From: Centrapalus pauciflorus
Taxonomy: Eukaryota > Streptophyta > Magnoliopsida > Asterales > Asteraceae
Direction of reading: 5' to 3'
DNA: 64,000 nucleotides
Assembly: GCA_020465985.1 (NCBI GenBank)
Contig: JAANYP010002023.1
Coordinates: 62,001 to 126,000, forward strand
Positions 20,927 to 32,164 of this stretch are shown one piece after another; positions within the stretch are counted from its first letter, which is position 1, and the number at the start of each line of letters is the position of its first letter. The notes beneath the pieces were generated by a model that was given only the letters and a program-made list of their open reading frames with translations, was not told the origin of the DNA and did no database searches. A program made the position numbers and the translations under genes.

Positions 20927-21249
20927 TATTAGAGTAAATTAATTGTAATATGAAAGTATTTAATAGTTCATAGGTTATTTATGTATGGGCTTTAGTAGTT
21001 TAACCCACGGGCTTAGGCCTCATCAGGTTTACTATTTAAAGGGCTAATTAGGGTTTTATAAAAAATATACAAACATATAATTGAAGGTGTTTTGGTGTGT
21101 GTAGCCATTCGTGGTTGGAGAGAAAATAAATATGTTCTTCGTGTTCTTCATTCAAGGTTTATAATATTCGACTATTGGTATTGTTTCTAGTTTGTAATCA
21201 TTATTATATATTGTTTAATTTATGTTTGCTTGATTATTCGGGACCTACA
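20927..21249 (+). repeat. LTR of copia element E
   Basis: Begins near TATTAGAGTAAATTAATTG (first bases probably mutated from TG), contains a TTTAAAGGGC box with CTAATTAGGGTTTTATAA, and ends GGACCTACA right before a good PBS. No second LTR copy was found in the window. Only the 5' part of the element survives. Confidence 0.65.
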
Positions 21250-21251
21250 TT

Positions 21252-21263
21252 TGGTATCAGAGC
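21252..21263 (+). promoter_or_regulatory. Primer binding site of element E
   Basis: TGGTATCAGAGC is the exact complement expected for plant initiator tRNA-Met, two bases after the LTR end. Confidence 0.85.
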
Positions 21264-21897
21264 AGACAGGTTGGTTTTGATTGATGATTATTTATACTTC
21301 TCATTCGGAGACCAATTCATTATATTCGTAATCTTTATTATAACCGAGAGTTGGTATTATATCTTTACTAGTTTATAACCCACGTATTACGTGGATATTT
21401 TTAATTATATTTATTTATAGAATATGTATATGAGTAAAAATAAAAACATACAAAAATAGTAATTGTATTTATTTTTATTATTTACATATTAAAAAATAGA
21501 GTGTATTTATTTTTTTTTTTTAAATATTAAATTGTATTTATCTTTTATTTTTTGTAAGTTGCAATTATCTTTTCGGTGAACGTAGAGGTGACACGTGACA
21601 TTTGATATTTTCCTTTATTATACATAATAATAGTTTCCACAACTAATTCAAATTTTTACATTTGGATCTAATTATGATTATTCTGGATAATAATGATAGA
21701 TATTTATTTTAGGTAAACATTAATTTTAAATGTTACAAAATCTAATTTATTACTAATTAATTAATGAAAAAAAAATAAAGTCAAAATTTAATGCAATTAA
21801 GTTAAGGTGTTAAATTTGGGAAAAGATGTGGAAAAATAAAAGTTTTATGTATTGTAAAAGTGACATATTACATGAATTGTTTTGTTTATAGGTTAAT

Positions 21898-21920
21898 CAA
21901 CCCATGTATTACATGAGTTG
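21898..21920 (-). other. Second, decayed Helitron-type 3' hairpin
   Basis: CAACCCATGT-ATT-ACATGAGTTG forms a stem with one mismatch and parallels the terminal hairpin at 21380. The blocks after each hairpin (about 21650-21830 and 22340-22500) are alike (TTATTTTAGGTAAA, AATGAAAAAAAATAAA), indicating duplicated Helitron 3' ends. Confidence 0.5.
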
Positions 21921-22595
21921 ATTTAGAAAATACATATATTTTTTTATATTTTAAAAAAATATTATAAAATTTATATATAATCAGAATAAAAAAAATTTGA
22001 AAGCTAGTTAAATTAAAGATAAAAAAAATACTTAGTTGTTTGATATTAAATAGAAAAATATTATTATATTGTATTATTAAAAACAGATAATATGTGTTTG
22101 CAAAAAATGTTTCTTTTAATTTTTATTAACTTCAAATATGAAATATCAATGTAAGAAACAAAAAACTTCAATTATGTGAATATGTATGTATTTTAAAAAT
22201 GATAAAATGTGAAAATGGAATATCTGAAAATCAACAATCAAAATTTATCATACTCACAATTAAAGTTTTATCAATTAAATTTTAAATCTTGTTAGCAAAA
22301 TAATTAACAAAAAATTGTAACTTTATTTACTACACTTTGACATTTAAATCCAAATTTTTACATTTGAATTTAACTATGATCATTAAGGATGATAATGACA
22401 CATATTTATTTTAGGTAAATATTAATTTAATATTAATTCATTAATGAAAAAAAATAAAATCAAAATTTAATGTAATTAAGTTAAGGTAGTAAATATGGAA
22501 AATGAATTAAAAAAAGGGCATAGGTATAATTATTGATTTTAATTAAGGGTATAAGAGACATTTCATAAATAATTATGAGTTGTCATTAATCTGGA

Positions 22596-23459
22596 GGGAT
22601 AATTGCATAAAAAACCCTAAAGTTGGAACATTTTTGTGATTAAAACCCCTAACCATTTTCTGTTGCACAAAAAACCTCTAACCGGTAAATTTTTTTGAAA
22701 TTAGGACATTACCGGTTATAATAGGTTGATATGCTTACATGGCACACACGTGGCATCCACATGGCAAACCCGACTTACATGGCGCCTACGTGGCACCACA
22801 TGTAAATTTTTAAACTGAATTTTTGCATAAAAAACCTCCAAGTTGGTGACTTTTTCTATTAAAACCCTTAACTATTTTTTTTTCATCTCTAACCAACAAT
22901 AATATTTACTTTTTCTCTTCTTCTCTACCTCCGGCAACTCCGATTACTCTATCCCCTTTTTATGTTCAGTGTTGTTCATTTTATGTATGTATGTTCGATT
23001 AACTTTTGCCGTTTAATTTTGAATTTTAACTTCAATTGTGCCGATGGAATCAATTTCATTTTATGTTCACGAGTTGCATTTTTAGCTTCAGCTTTATGTT
23101 CAATTTCGTTTATTTATGTTCCATTTTTAGCTAATAAATTTCGTTTATTTATGTTCTATCAGTGAAGACTCAATTTTAATTATCTTTGTTGGTTGGAGGG
23201 TTTTTATCAAATGAATATGATTTGGGGTTTTAATTGAAAAAACTAAACAAGTTAGGGGTTTTTTACGCAAAAATCTATTAAAAAATTGTACACGTCATCA
23301 AGTTGCAACCTGCTAAACCGGTTGCAAGTCAGATTTTTTGAAAAAAAACCCAAATTTACAAAGTTTTAACCGGTTGGAGGTTTTTTGTACAATGAAAAAT
23401 GGTTGGGGGTTTTAATCGCAAAAATGATCCAACTTACGGGTTTTTTGCGCAATTTCCCC
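22596..23459. mobile_element. MULE-type TIR element inside the Helitron (864 bp)
   Basis: Inverted termini of about 95 bp (GGGATAATTGCATAAAAAAC ... GTTTTTTGCGCAATTTCCCC) are flanked by a perfect 9-bp duplication, TAATCTGGA, at 22587-22595 and 23460-23468. The 9-bp TSD with long TIRs indicates the Mutator superfamily. A second pair of similar inverted arms lies within (about 22822-22880 and 23190-23275). No transposase; the small ORF at 22962-23165 is not convincing. Confidence 0.85.
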
Positions 23460-23535
23460 TAATCTGGACCATTGATTTCTTTCCATCCAATGGTCCAGAA
23501 ACTCCAAGTGGTTTTCTTATTTTATATAGTATAGA

Positions 23536-24730
23536 TGCGTTGTAATCTTTAGGATTAATTAGAATACTAAAGCAAATTAGTGTTGATTAATTAATTTCCC
23601 ACCTACTGTTCGTATTTCCTGATTTGATTAATTTTTTTTTTTCCATCGATTATTTCCCACCTACTATTCGTATCAAAGAAAAAAAACAATTTTGATTTTG
23701 TCAAAGAAGGCTGCGAAATTGTTTAGATCAACATAATTCCTTTTGTCAACAATTGTGTACCGCAATATGTGTTGATGTCCACCAAAGATTAATTGCATAT
23801 ATCAATACTCATGGATCTCACATAATTTCGGGTTCTGCAATTGGAAGTCCCGGACCTAATTTTTTTTGCAACTCTCACATTATTTGCAACTCTCGCTCTA
23901 TAGTTTTGGTCAACTTTCGGAACAATTTTTTTTAAACTCTCGAATACTTAATTTATTGTGGGGCAGCATGCCATTAGTTGATCCCTTGGTTCCTATTTTT
24001 GACAAACATTCGATTCCTATTTTCCAAAAGATTTCAGATTGAATTTTGGTATTTAAAATCAAAGAAAAATTCTAACGGTTGGTTGTGAAAATTTGTGTGA
24101 TACTATATTCCTTCAGATGGACATCATTCTATTTTCACAATCAATTCATAAAAGAATTAATCTAGATTTTGAATGCACTTTGAATTCAATTAATTTTCGG
24201 ATCCATTTTTATAAATTTTGGGGTTAACTATAATTTGGTAACTAAAATCAAAGATCGGTTCCTCACGGTTGGTTGTGAAAATTCGTTTGATACTATAATT
24301 CTTCGGGTGAACATCATTCGATTTTTACAACCAACTCGTAAAAGATTTGCTCTAGATTTTGTGGAACCATTTTAATCAAATATTTCTAAGTTAAAATTTT
24401 GAACTTCGGTATTAGAAAGTTGTAACTTTCTAATCTTTTTTGACTCAAAAGTTAGACTTGAAATTTTTGACTTTAGTGTTTTTAATTCTTACATTTGAAA
24501 GTTAAAATTTTTGGATCCTTAGAATCCGAAAGTTATAATATTCGAATCATTCTTATTCAGATTTTCAGATCCAAAGTTTTTTTCCCGGCTTAGAAAATTT
24601 CGACTTGAGTTTTTTTTCATTCCATTCGAAAGTTACAACTTACGGATCCTTCTTCAAGTTTTTTTAAAAGTGTTGAGTCAAGTTCAAGTCAATCACCAAT
24701 CTGAAGATCCATTCAAGCAAGCACCTCATT
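23536..24730 (+). other. AT-rich stretch after the Helitron, likely leader of element E
   Basis: No gene recognised. It contains an imperfect 190-bp tandem duplication (about 24030-24360; ACGGTTGGTTGTGAAAATT at 24075 and 24265) and several GAAAGTTA...-type short repeats between 24410 and 24650. Position between a copia PBS and a gag-like ORF suggests untranslated leader. Confidence 0.45.
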
Positions 24731-25189
24731 ATGTCTGGACCGAACGAGAAAATTTTAGACAAGGCTCACTCTGCATCCGACACTTTAGACAAGGCTCACA
24801 CCGCATCCGACACTAAGGTAAGTCTTCTTCCTAAAGAAGTTTTAGCTGAATTAGATTTGCTAATAAAAGAAGCTAAGAAGTTAGATGCATTTCAGACTGC
24901 TCTTGCTCAAACTGAAAAGTCTGAATTGAAATCGAACATCTTAGTGTTACAAGAAGAAGTGTCTAACGCTAATAATGAGAAAAAGGATTTGTCTGCCAAA
25001 ATGTCTCAACTAGAATACGATCATCATACGCTTAAGTCAGATAAGTCTGGCTATGTTTACAAATATGAGTATGTACTGGTTGAAAGAACGGAATTAAGAG
25101 AAAAACTCAAAGACATGGAAGATAAATTTTATAAACGTGACCAAACTGATCAAACCATAAATATGTATAAACCGAGAGAATTAAATTAA
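24731..25189 (+). CDS. Gag-like coiled-coil ORF, probably the C-terminal gag region of a copia element
   Basis: The complete 152-residue frame ATG-TAA starts MSGPNEKILDKAHSASDT. A 10-residue unit is duplicated at the start (LDKAHSASDT, LDKAHTASDT). The rest is mostly heptad helix (LLIKEAKKLDAFQTALAQ, LREKLKDMEDKFYKR) and ends near QTDQTINMYKPREL. The KR-x-QT-x-QTI pattern resembles the segment between gag knuckle and protease in plant copia polyproteins (from memory, not searched). No zinc knuckle or protease follows. It could be a domesticated or captured fragment or simply the remains of element E. Confidence 0.5.
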   Translation: MSGPNEKILDKAHSASDTLDKAHTASDTKVSLLPKEVLAELDLLIKEAKKLDAFQTALAQTEKSELKSNILVLQEEVSNANNEKKDLSAKMSQLEYDHHTLKSDKSGYVYKYEYVLVERTELREKLKDMEDKFYKRDQTDQTINMYKPRELN

Positions 25190-25572
25190 ACCCCCGTTGA
25201 TAATTTTGAATTGTAATATTTAAAAGGGATTACTTCATCAACGGGTGTTTAAATGATGTGTAATACTTGACAACCGATTTTAACAATTAAAATTTATTCC
25301 ATGTAGGTTGTTTACCAGTCTACGTAGGATTAATAACCGGTTTCAACCGGTTACCTATTGATAAAACATTGATTTACTGATTTTTAGTTAGTTCATGGTA
25401 TTCTATACAACGAAAAATGATTAGGGGTTTTAATCACAAAAAACTGACAAGTTGGAGGTTTTTAGCACAATTATCCCATTTAAAATGACTGTGAAATAAT
25501 TTTTATAAAATTTTTTTTTACAGGTGGTACCTTTGGGTTCACTCGATTTTGAGTTGTACTTTTTTTAACCTA
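25190..25572. repeat. Solo MULE TIR fragment and hairpin
   Basis: 25401-25477 (CGAAAAATGATTAGGGGTTT ... GGTTTTTAGCACAATTATCCC) matches the right TIR of the MULE at 22596-23459. No partner TIR was found. An inverted pair CCCGTTGA (25193-25200) / TCAACGGG (25238-25245) lies just after the preceding ORF. The rest is featureless. Confidence 0.6.
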
Positions 25573-25719
<147 letters not shown>

Positions 25720-25752
25720 TTGAATTCTGTGGAGTCTTATATTAGACTAGGG

Positions 25753-27395
25753 TGTAACACTCTCGATCTACTCCATAATACCACGTAATCCCTAACTATT
25801 CCCAATGTAAACATGAAAAACCTCAAGAATTTAAAACTTTAAACTACATAATAGGTCACATAAATCCTTATTTATATCATACATTATCCGAAGTATATAC
25901 AATCCACAAAATCATAACTACTTTTCGGAAGGTAGCTAATAACTCCTTAAGCACTGACGTTGTAGCCTACTTGGGTCCAACAGACCTACTAACACTTTGA
26001 TCACCTAAGATATACACGTTAAATACAACGGTCAGCTAACGCTTGTGAGAATGCAAGGGTTAGTAGTACGATTATAAAAAAGCTAGATAATTAAATGTTT
26101 AGCGTTCTATACTAAACAGTGTATGAGATCCCACATATATAGCTCGTAATAGGTACTCATACCGATGGAATAATCCACGTCCCCAAATCCGTAGACCGTA
26201 CAAAGCAGTCATCAGGAGCATAAAAGGGAATCAGGAGTGACCTGATCCCTATCCAGCCATACAGTTTATCACAGTATCTTGGTAGCTCATGCAACCTATA
26301 TCTCATATTTTATAAAACACAGTTCTCGATTAAACTCAATACATGCATTATAGTAAAACTCATAATAAAACTCGTAAGTAAAGCTTTATAAAAGATCATG
26401 CAAGTATAAGATAAATAATCGTACATGTATCTCAGACTAGCTTGCAACTCACCTAACTCTGAAATAACGCTGCTCAAGTCTCGGTTCCCTGCTCGTACCC
26501 CGACCCTATAAACACAAGACCCTAGAAATACAATTTAGTTACTCGATATCACCAACACGGCTCAATAAACTCAGTACACTATCCTTTATTTTCCCACACA
26601 ACCCTAATACCCAAACACATGACCCGAATTCCTCAGACCCTAACCATAAACATGTACCGGATCGCGGTCGCACTCTGAAAAGTCACGGTCGCACTAAATC
26701 GACCTCAGTCAAGGTCCGGTAGCACCCCGTGCTCATCACATCGCTGCTCGAGCTCGACCCTAGATGCCTGCGATCCCATCCACTGCCCGCGATTAGGGGA
26801 TCGCGGCCGCGCTCATGGACGAACAGCAGGAGGTTTGTCTATTTTCTGTCCAAACTAGGGGACACCTCCTCAATCAATTTCTAGCTTAATTGGCTCACAA
26901 ATTTGCTCCGAAACAACAGCAAAACATACACAAACCCAACTCTAATACTTTGTTAACAAAACATATAAAACCTACCAATTCAAGCTCAAACTAACCTTGA
27001 AACCTTGCAAAATAAGTTGATGAAATTAGTGACATATTTCTAGGTCGAATCACGAATTGAAGCTTCAATTGTTGTTGCATTTGTAGCTGGAATCAAGTAA
27101 CACGCACATACACCTTTACTTTCTGATTTTGGAATGAAATTAAGGAAGTCGGTTAATTACTCAATTCCTGATCCCGTTATCACAATTCACAAGTTTATAT
27201 CACTGAGCTCCAATTTAAGTAATATATAAAAAGGTTGTAATCTTATATAAAACTTAATGTCACAACCCGGTTACTCAAAATCTCTTTACGTGATGGCTCC
27301 ACATTTAACCCAATAATTGGTCCAACTCGATATTAATATTCAAATTAACCCAATTAATTAATTCCACGTACCTTATTCAAAATTTGGATGTTACA
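25753..27395 (-). repeat. 3' LTR of gypsy F (1643 bp)
   Basis: Bounded by TGTAACA...TGTTACA, which are themselves inverted repeats. It includes an unusually GC-rich block at about 26650-26830 (GATCGCGG repeats) in otherwise AT-rich DNA. The other LTR has lost part of this block. Confidence 0.88.
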
Positions 27396-27411
27396 TGTCC
27401 TCTCCCCTTAT
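27396..27411 (-). promoter_or_regulatory. Polypurine tract of gypsy F
   Basis: On the minus strand AAGGGGAGAGGACA abuts the LTR start TGTAACATCC. Confidence 0.8.
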
Positions 27412-28790
27412 AAAGATTTTGTCCTCAAAATCTATCCATGGGTGAACAAGTGAGGATAACGGCAACACATCTCTAACTCTGGCTCTCATGTGGCACTGGT
27501 ACCCTTAAGATGTTTCAACTACACTAACACCAATGCTACCTTCTTGTTGCGTAGCTTACTTACCTTCCTGTCTGTCACTGCCTTGGGCTGCTCAGCATAT
27601 CGAAGTCTATCATTGACATTGATTTCTGATAGAGGCACTTCTGATCATCACTAGCCAGACACTTACAAATATGGCTGACACGCATTATGAACTCCGGCTA
27701 ACTCTTGGGGTAAATTCAGGCGATAAGCCTGATCTCCGATTTTCTCGACGACCTCAAATGGCCCAATATAGCGTAGACTAGATTACCATGTCTTTGAAAA
27801 CGTATCACCCCATTCCATAGCGACACCTTCAACATCATGGCGTCTCCGATCTGAAACACTAACTATGACATCCGACGATTAGTAGACTCGTCTACCAGCT
27901 TTGAGCTGTCCTAATCCATTTCTGGATCATCATGATCTTATCATTGGTCTCCTGAAGCATCTCTGGCCTGCTGATAGGGCACTCCCCAACCTAGCCCCAA
28001 CACACTAGAGGCAGGCACTTCCGCCCGTAGAGAGCCTCAAACGGAGGCGTGTCGATTGAGGCATCGTAGTTGTTATTGTAAGGAAACTCGACAAGTGGCA
28101 AATGTAAATTCCAGCTACCCCCGAAGTCATAACACATGATCGAAGCATATCTTCTAATGTCTGATTCGTTGATCTGTTTGACCCATTGTTTGAGGATGAT
28201 AAGTTGTACTAAGCCGGACTCAAGTGCCTAACTCCCTTTGAAAGTTTTGCCGAAAATGAGACACAAAACGGCTGTCTCTATCAGAAGTGATCGATCTCGG
28301 GACTCCATGTCTCGCCACACTCTCGCTAATGTAGAGTCGTGCCAACTGATCCATCGAGATGGTCCCACGGACGGCTAAGAAGTGAGCGCTGTTTTTAAGC
28401 CGATCAACAATAACTCAGATCATATCATTTCTACGTACAGTCCATGGAAGTCTCACAATGAAATCCATAGTAATATCATACCACTTCCGCTCAAGAATCT
28501 TTAGTGGCTGAAGTATGTCTTGTGGCTTTTGATGCTCATTTTTAACCTCAAACATGTCATGCACCCCTGTACATACTTCCCTACGTCCCTCTTCATGCCC
28601 AGCCACCAGTAGTGGACTCTAGGATCTCTATATATCTGCGTGCTACCCAGATGTATCCACAATCTAGGCTTATGAGAATTGTCTAGAGTTAGTTATTGAA
28701 GGTTCTCTACTCTAGGGACCCATACTTTATCACGCAGGGTCCTTGATCCCCTGTCATTGCAACTCAACAATTGTAGCTACCTTACCAACC
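27412..28790 (-). pseudogene. pol: Integrase/chromodomain region of gypsy F
   Basis: Broken pieces in several frames. Around 28415-28606 the segment EHQKPQDILQPLKILERKW-DITMDFIVRLP matches the equivalent part of the D integrase (EHQKPSGNLQPLEIPEWKW). Further down, target-sequence and GPF-like remnants reach about 27700. No usable frame. Confidence 0.75.
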
Positions 28791-30000
28791 TCTCTCTATT
28801 TTTGTAAATTTCCCTCTCTCGACCCATCCTGCTGAGCTAAACGTAGACGGTCGATCAGCGTCAAGGTGACCTCTAATCTGGAAGCCCGGGAAATCACTGT
28901 CTGCTCATAGGACCTCCTGCTCAATGTGTTGGCTACTACAATAGCCTTCCCCGGGTGATACTGAATGTCACAAGCATAGTCCTTTAGGATCTCCATGCAA
29001 CGCCTCTATCTCATGTTCACCTCCTTCCGCCTGAATAGTAACTGCAAACTCTTGTAATTTGTATACACTGTAAATCACGAACCATAAAGATAAAGTCGAC
29101 ATATCTTAAAGACAAAGACAAGGACATCAAGCTCTAGATCATGTACGGAACGGCTCAGCTCGTAACTCTATAACTTTCTAGAGGCATATGCGATCACCTT
29201 GCCCCTCTACAGCTAAACACATCCTAGCTCGGTAACCGAGGCATCAATATAGACAGTGAAATCCTTTGAACCCTCTGTAAAACGCTAGAAAGGGTGTTCG
29301 GAATAGTCGACTTCAGCTCTAAAAATGCACTCTCCTAGTCCTCAATCAATACGAACAGTATGGAATGACGGGTCAACATCGTCAAAGGCACTACCATCCG
29401 TGATAAATTCTCTATAGACTATTTATAATACTTTGCAAAACCTAAGAGGATGGTGACATCTGACACCGCCGTATGTTGTCCCTAACTCATAATAGCCTCG
29501 ATCTTCGCCGGATCCACCTTCACTCTCTTACTTGTCACCATTTGTGTGAAAAGCTGCACCTCTCGGAGCCGAAACTCACACTTCAAAAACTTGGCGTATA
29601 GCCTCTCCTGCTGTAGAAAGCTTAGTACCTCTCTCAAATGCTGGTCGTGATCCTCAATCACAAATTAGTCGAGCATTGGCTGACAGACCCTATTCATCAT
29701 GTCCATAAATGCTGCAGTGGCATTAACCAGCCCAAATGGCATGACTAGAAACTCATAGTGACCCTATCGGGTCCTGAATGCCATCTTAGGCACATCCTCA
29801 TCTTTGAATCGTAGTTGATGATACCCAAAAAGTAAGTCTATCTTAGAGAAATGGCTCGCCCCCCCTGTAACTGATCATATAAGTCATCTGTCTATAGCAA
29901 TGGGTAACGGTTCTTCACCGTCACTCTATAAAGTTCCATGTAATCTATACACATACGCATCGTCCCATCATTCTTCTTTACGAACAGCACTAGGGCTCCC
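28791..30000 (-). pseudogene. pol: RT and RNase H of gypsy F, catalytic aspartates deleted
   Basis: The RNase H end is seen at 28796-28996 (ILKDYACDIQYHPGKAIVVANTLSR). In RT, PFGLVNATAAFMDMMNRVCQ and PMLD are readable near 29680-29750, but the text passes from MLD-stop-FVI directly to EDHDQHL. The FIDDILVYSKT block present in D is missing, which removes the two catalytic Asp residues. Many other stops. Confidence 0.78.
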
Positions 30001-32148
30001 CACGGGGAAGAATTGCGGAGAATGAAACCACAGTCTTACAAATCCTACAACTATGTCATCATCACACGCATATCAGTAGGCGCCAATAGATAAGGCGTGC
30101 GAGCAATAGGCACGGCCTCGGAACTAGGTAGATCCGAAACTCAACCTGCCAATCTCGTGGTAGCCCTGGTAACTCATTAGGGAACACGTTCGGGAAATCT
30201 CAGAGCACTAGCACATCGCTAAGCTCCCCGCTTCTCCTTCTTCGCGTCTACCACATAAGATAAATTGGTGGCACAACCCTTATCCACTTATCAGTCCACC
30301 CGTGCCATCGTCACAATACTCATCCCTCCTTTACGCCTTTCTCCGTACACCGTTACTGACTCGGTCTCAGAAATCGTAATCATCTTTTTAGAACAGAAAT
30401 GTATGTCTAGCGAGCTGTAAGCCAATCCATACCTATAATCGCATCAAAACTTCTAATCACCATAGGCATCAGATTGATAGTGAATCAGTGGTCATCTATC
30501 TCTAATACATTATCTATAAACCTAAATGCCTAGTACAATACTACCGTCAACTCTTTCTATAATCACAGGAACATGTAACTCAGATGATGGCATAGAAAAG
30601 TAACCACAAAAAGATGCAGGATACATATGAAATATCATATTCAGAATCAAAACAAAATGATGGGACGTAGTCTGTTAAGGATAAACGTATTAGATACAAC
30701 GTCTGTTGACTCCCTCACCTCCTCAGCGGTTTATAGAGAAATACTCGGCCTCTAGCTCTCGGTACACCTTCCTCACGAGGTGATAATGATGACCCTGATG
30801 CCCCTGCCACACTAGAACTCGGCCCCGTCAACGCTGCTCCTGACAGACAATCTCTCGACATGTGACCCGACCTCTCACATCGGAAGCAAAGTGAATCCTG
30901 CGACGTGCACGTGAAGCTGTATAGCCATACTGGCCACATCGAAAACATTGGAGGTGCTCCGGGGCACACAGACCAGCATGACAGTGGCGGTACCACTGAT
31001 AGTATCTCTCTATCACTACCGAACTCACAGCTCGGCTCCCTGAATATCTAAATCCCCAACTAACACTTCTCTGGCTCTGACTCAGTCGGCTGTCTGTGGC
31101 TTTGTCCCTGGTTCACCCCAAATCCACACCGTCTCTCCTCTCTGCCCTGATCTCTCCGGCCCCCCTACTCTCTCCCCTCTACTTAGAATACGCTCCTAGG
31201 GGGTTCTCTCTATAAAATCTTGAGGGCCCTAAGCTTTGGCTCGGCTGCACGCTATACCGTCTAAGGGGCGCCGATTGCTCCCTATGTCTCTTTATCTTCT
31301 TCTTTCGTCGGTGAGCATACTCTATAGCTGATGAAAACTTGGGATTACGTAACATACCCACAAACTCTCTGATGTTAGACCTCAACCCTTAATAAACATG
31401 TTAACCTTACGGTCCTCGGTAGCCACATAATGTGTAGCAAATTGGGCTTTATCGTTAAACACATCTATATACTCCTATAGATGGATAAACTCCCACTCCA
31501 ACTCACGTCTCATGTCCTATGGACAATACTGCAGCTTAAACTTAACACGAAACTCATCCTAAGTCAACTGATAAGTGGCAATAGACCATCTACCGCTCAA
31601 GTTTGATTCTCACCAGTGCAAAGCTCCTCCCTTAAGAAAATAAGAGCATAGCTCACCATGTCTGCTTTGTCTATGTGGGCAATCCAGAATGTAGCCTCAA
31701 TCTCTCTCAACGAATCTAGTGCCTTCGAGGCACCAACTCTCCCAGAGAAGTCAGAAGGATGCCCCATCATATAGTCTTAAAGCACGCTCGTAGCGGCTGC
31801 CTAGAAGAAGCACCAGCCCTAGAAGCTAACCCAATCTCTAGTGAGGGCACACCACCCTGACCTTTACCTGCTTCCTCTGACATGAAGCGCTCATCAAAGA
31901 ACTGGCCTAAGATAGAATATAGGTCAGACCTATGAACGACTCGTATCCCCTAGACTCTTCTCCTTGTGGCCTACCGCCATCACGGTCCATAGTCACCTGC
32001 ACATAAGGATAATAACATGTATTAATCAACCTAACACTACACCCTACTTTTTATCACTTAGTTAATCTACTTTGGATTACAATCCAAGGATCTAAACACT
32101 ATGGTTTAAGCTTAAGCATCCATTAGATACTTAACCTCCTAAACATAG
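30001..32148 (-). pseudogene. gag: gag and protease of gypsy F
   Basis: Has a zinc knuckle CFRCERSGHMSRDC (30847-30888) and a second, degenerate one (CFRCGQYGYTASRA) in another frame just upstream. Upstream gag fragments include QFATHYVATEDRKVNMFIKG near 31400 and REFVGMLRNPKF near 31340. Around 30410-30440 is the protease-associated FDAIIGMDWL. Frames shift repeatedly. Confidence 0.75.
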
Positions 32149-32160
32149 GCTTTGATACCA
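32149..32160 (-). promoter_or_regulatory. Primer binding site of gypsy F
   Basis: The minus strand reads TGGTATCAAAGC, four bases from the LTR. It matches initiator tRNA-Met with one or two changes. Confidence 0.82.
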
Positions 32161-32164
32161 TGCT

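Larger units (their letters stand above)
21368..23535 (-). mobile_element. Non-autonomous Helitron (2.17 kb)
   Basis: Read on the minus strand it starts TCTATACTATATAAAATAAG (23535) and ends with hairpin CCACGT-AAT-ACGTGG (21380-21394), then CTAG at 21371-21368. It is flanked by A and T with no target duplication, as Helitrons insert. It carries no Rep/helicase. A near-palindrome around TGGACCATTG sits close to the 5' end. It interrupts the leader of copia E. A second, decayed Helitron-type hairpin lies inside (21898-21920), so two insertions or a tandem end are possible. Confidence 0.75.

Noticed and set aside
21252..21263. Possible tRNA gene
   Set aside because: TGGTATCAGAGC words here and elsewhere are retroelement primer binding sites, with no cloverleaf around them.
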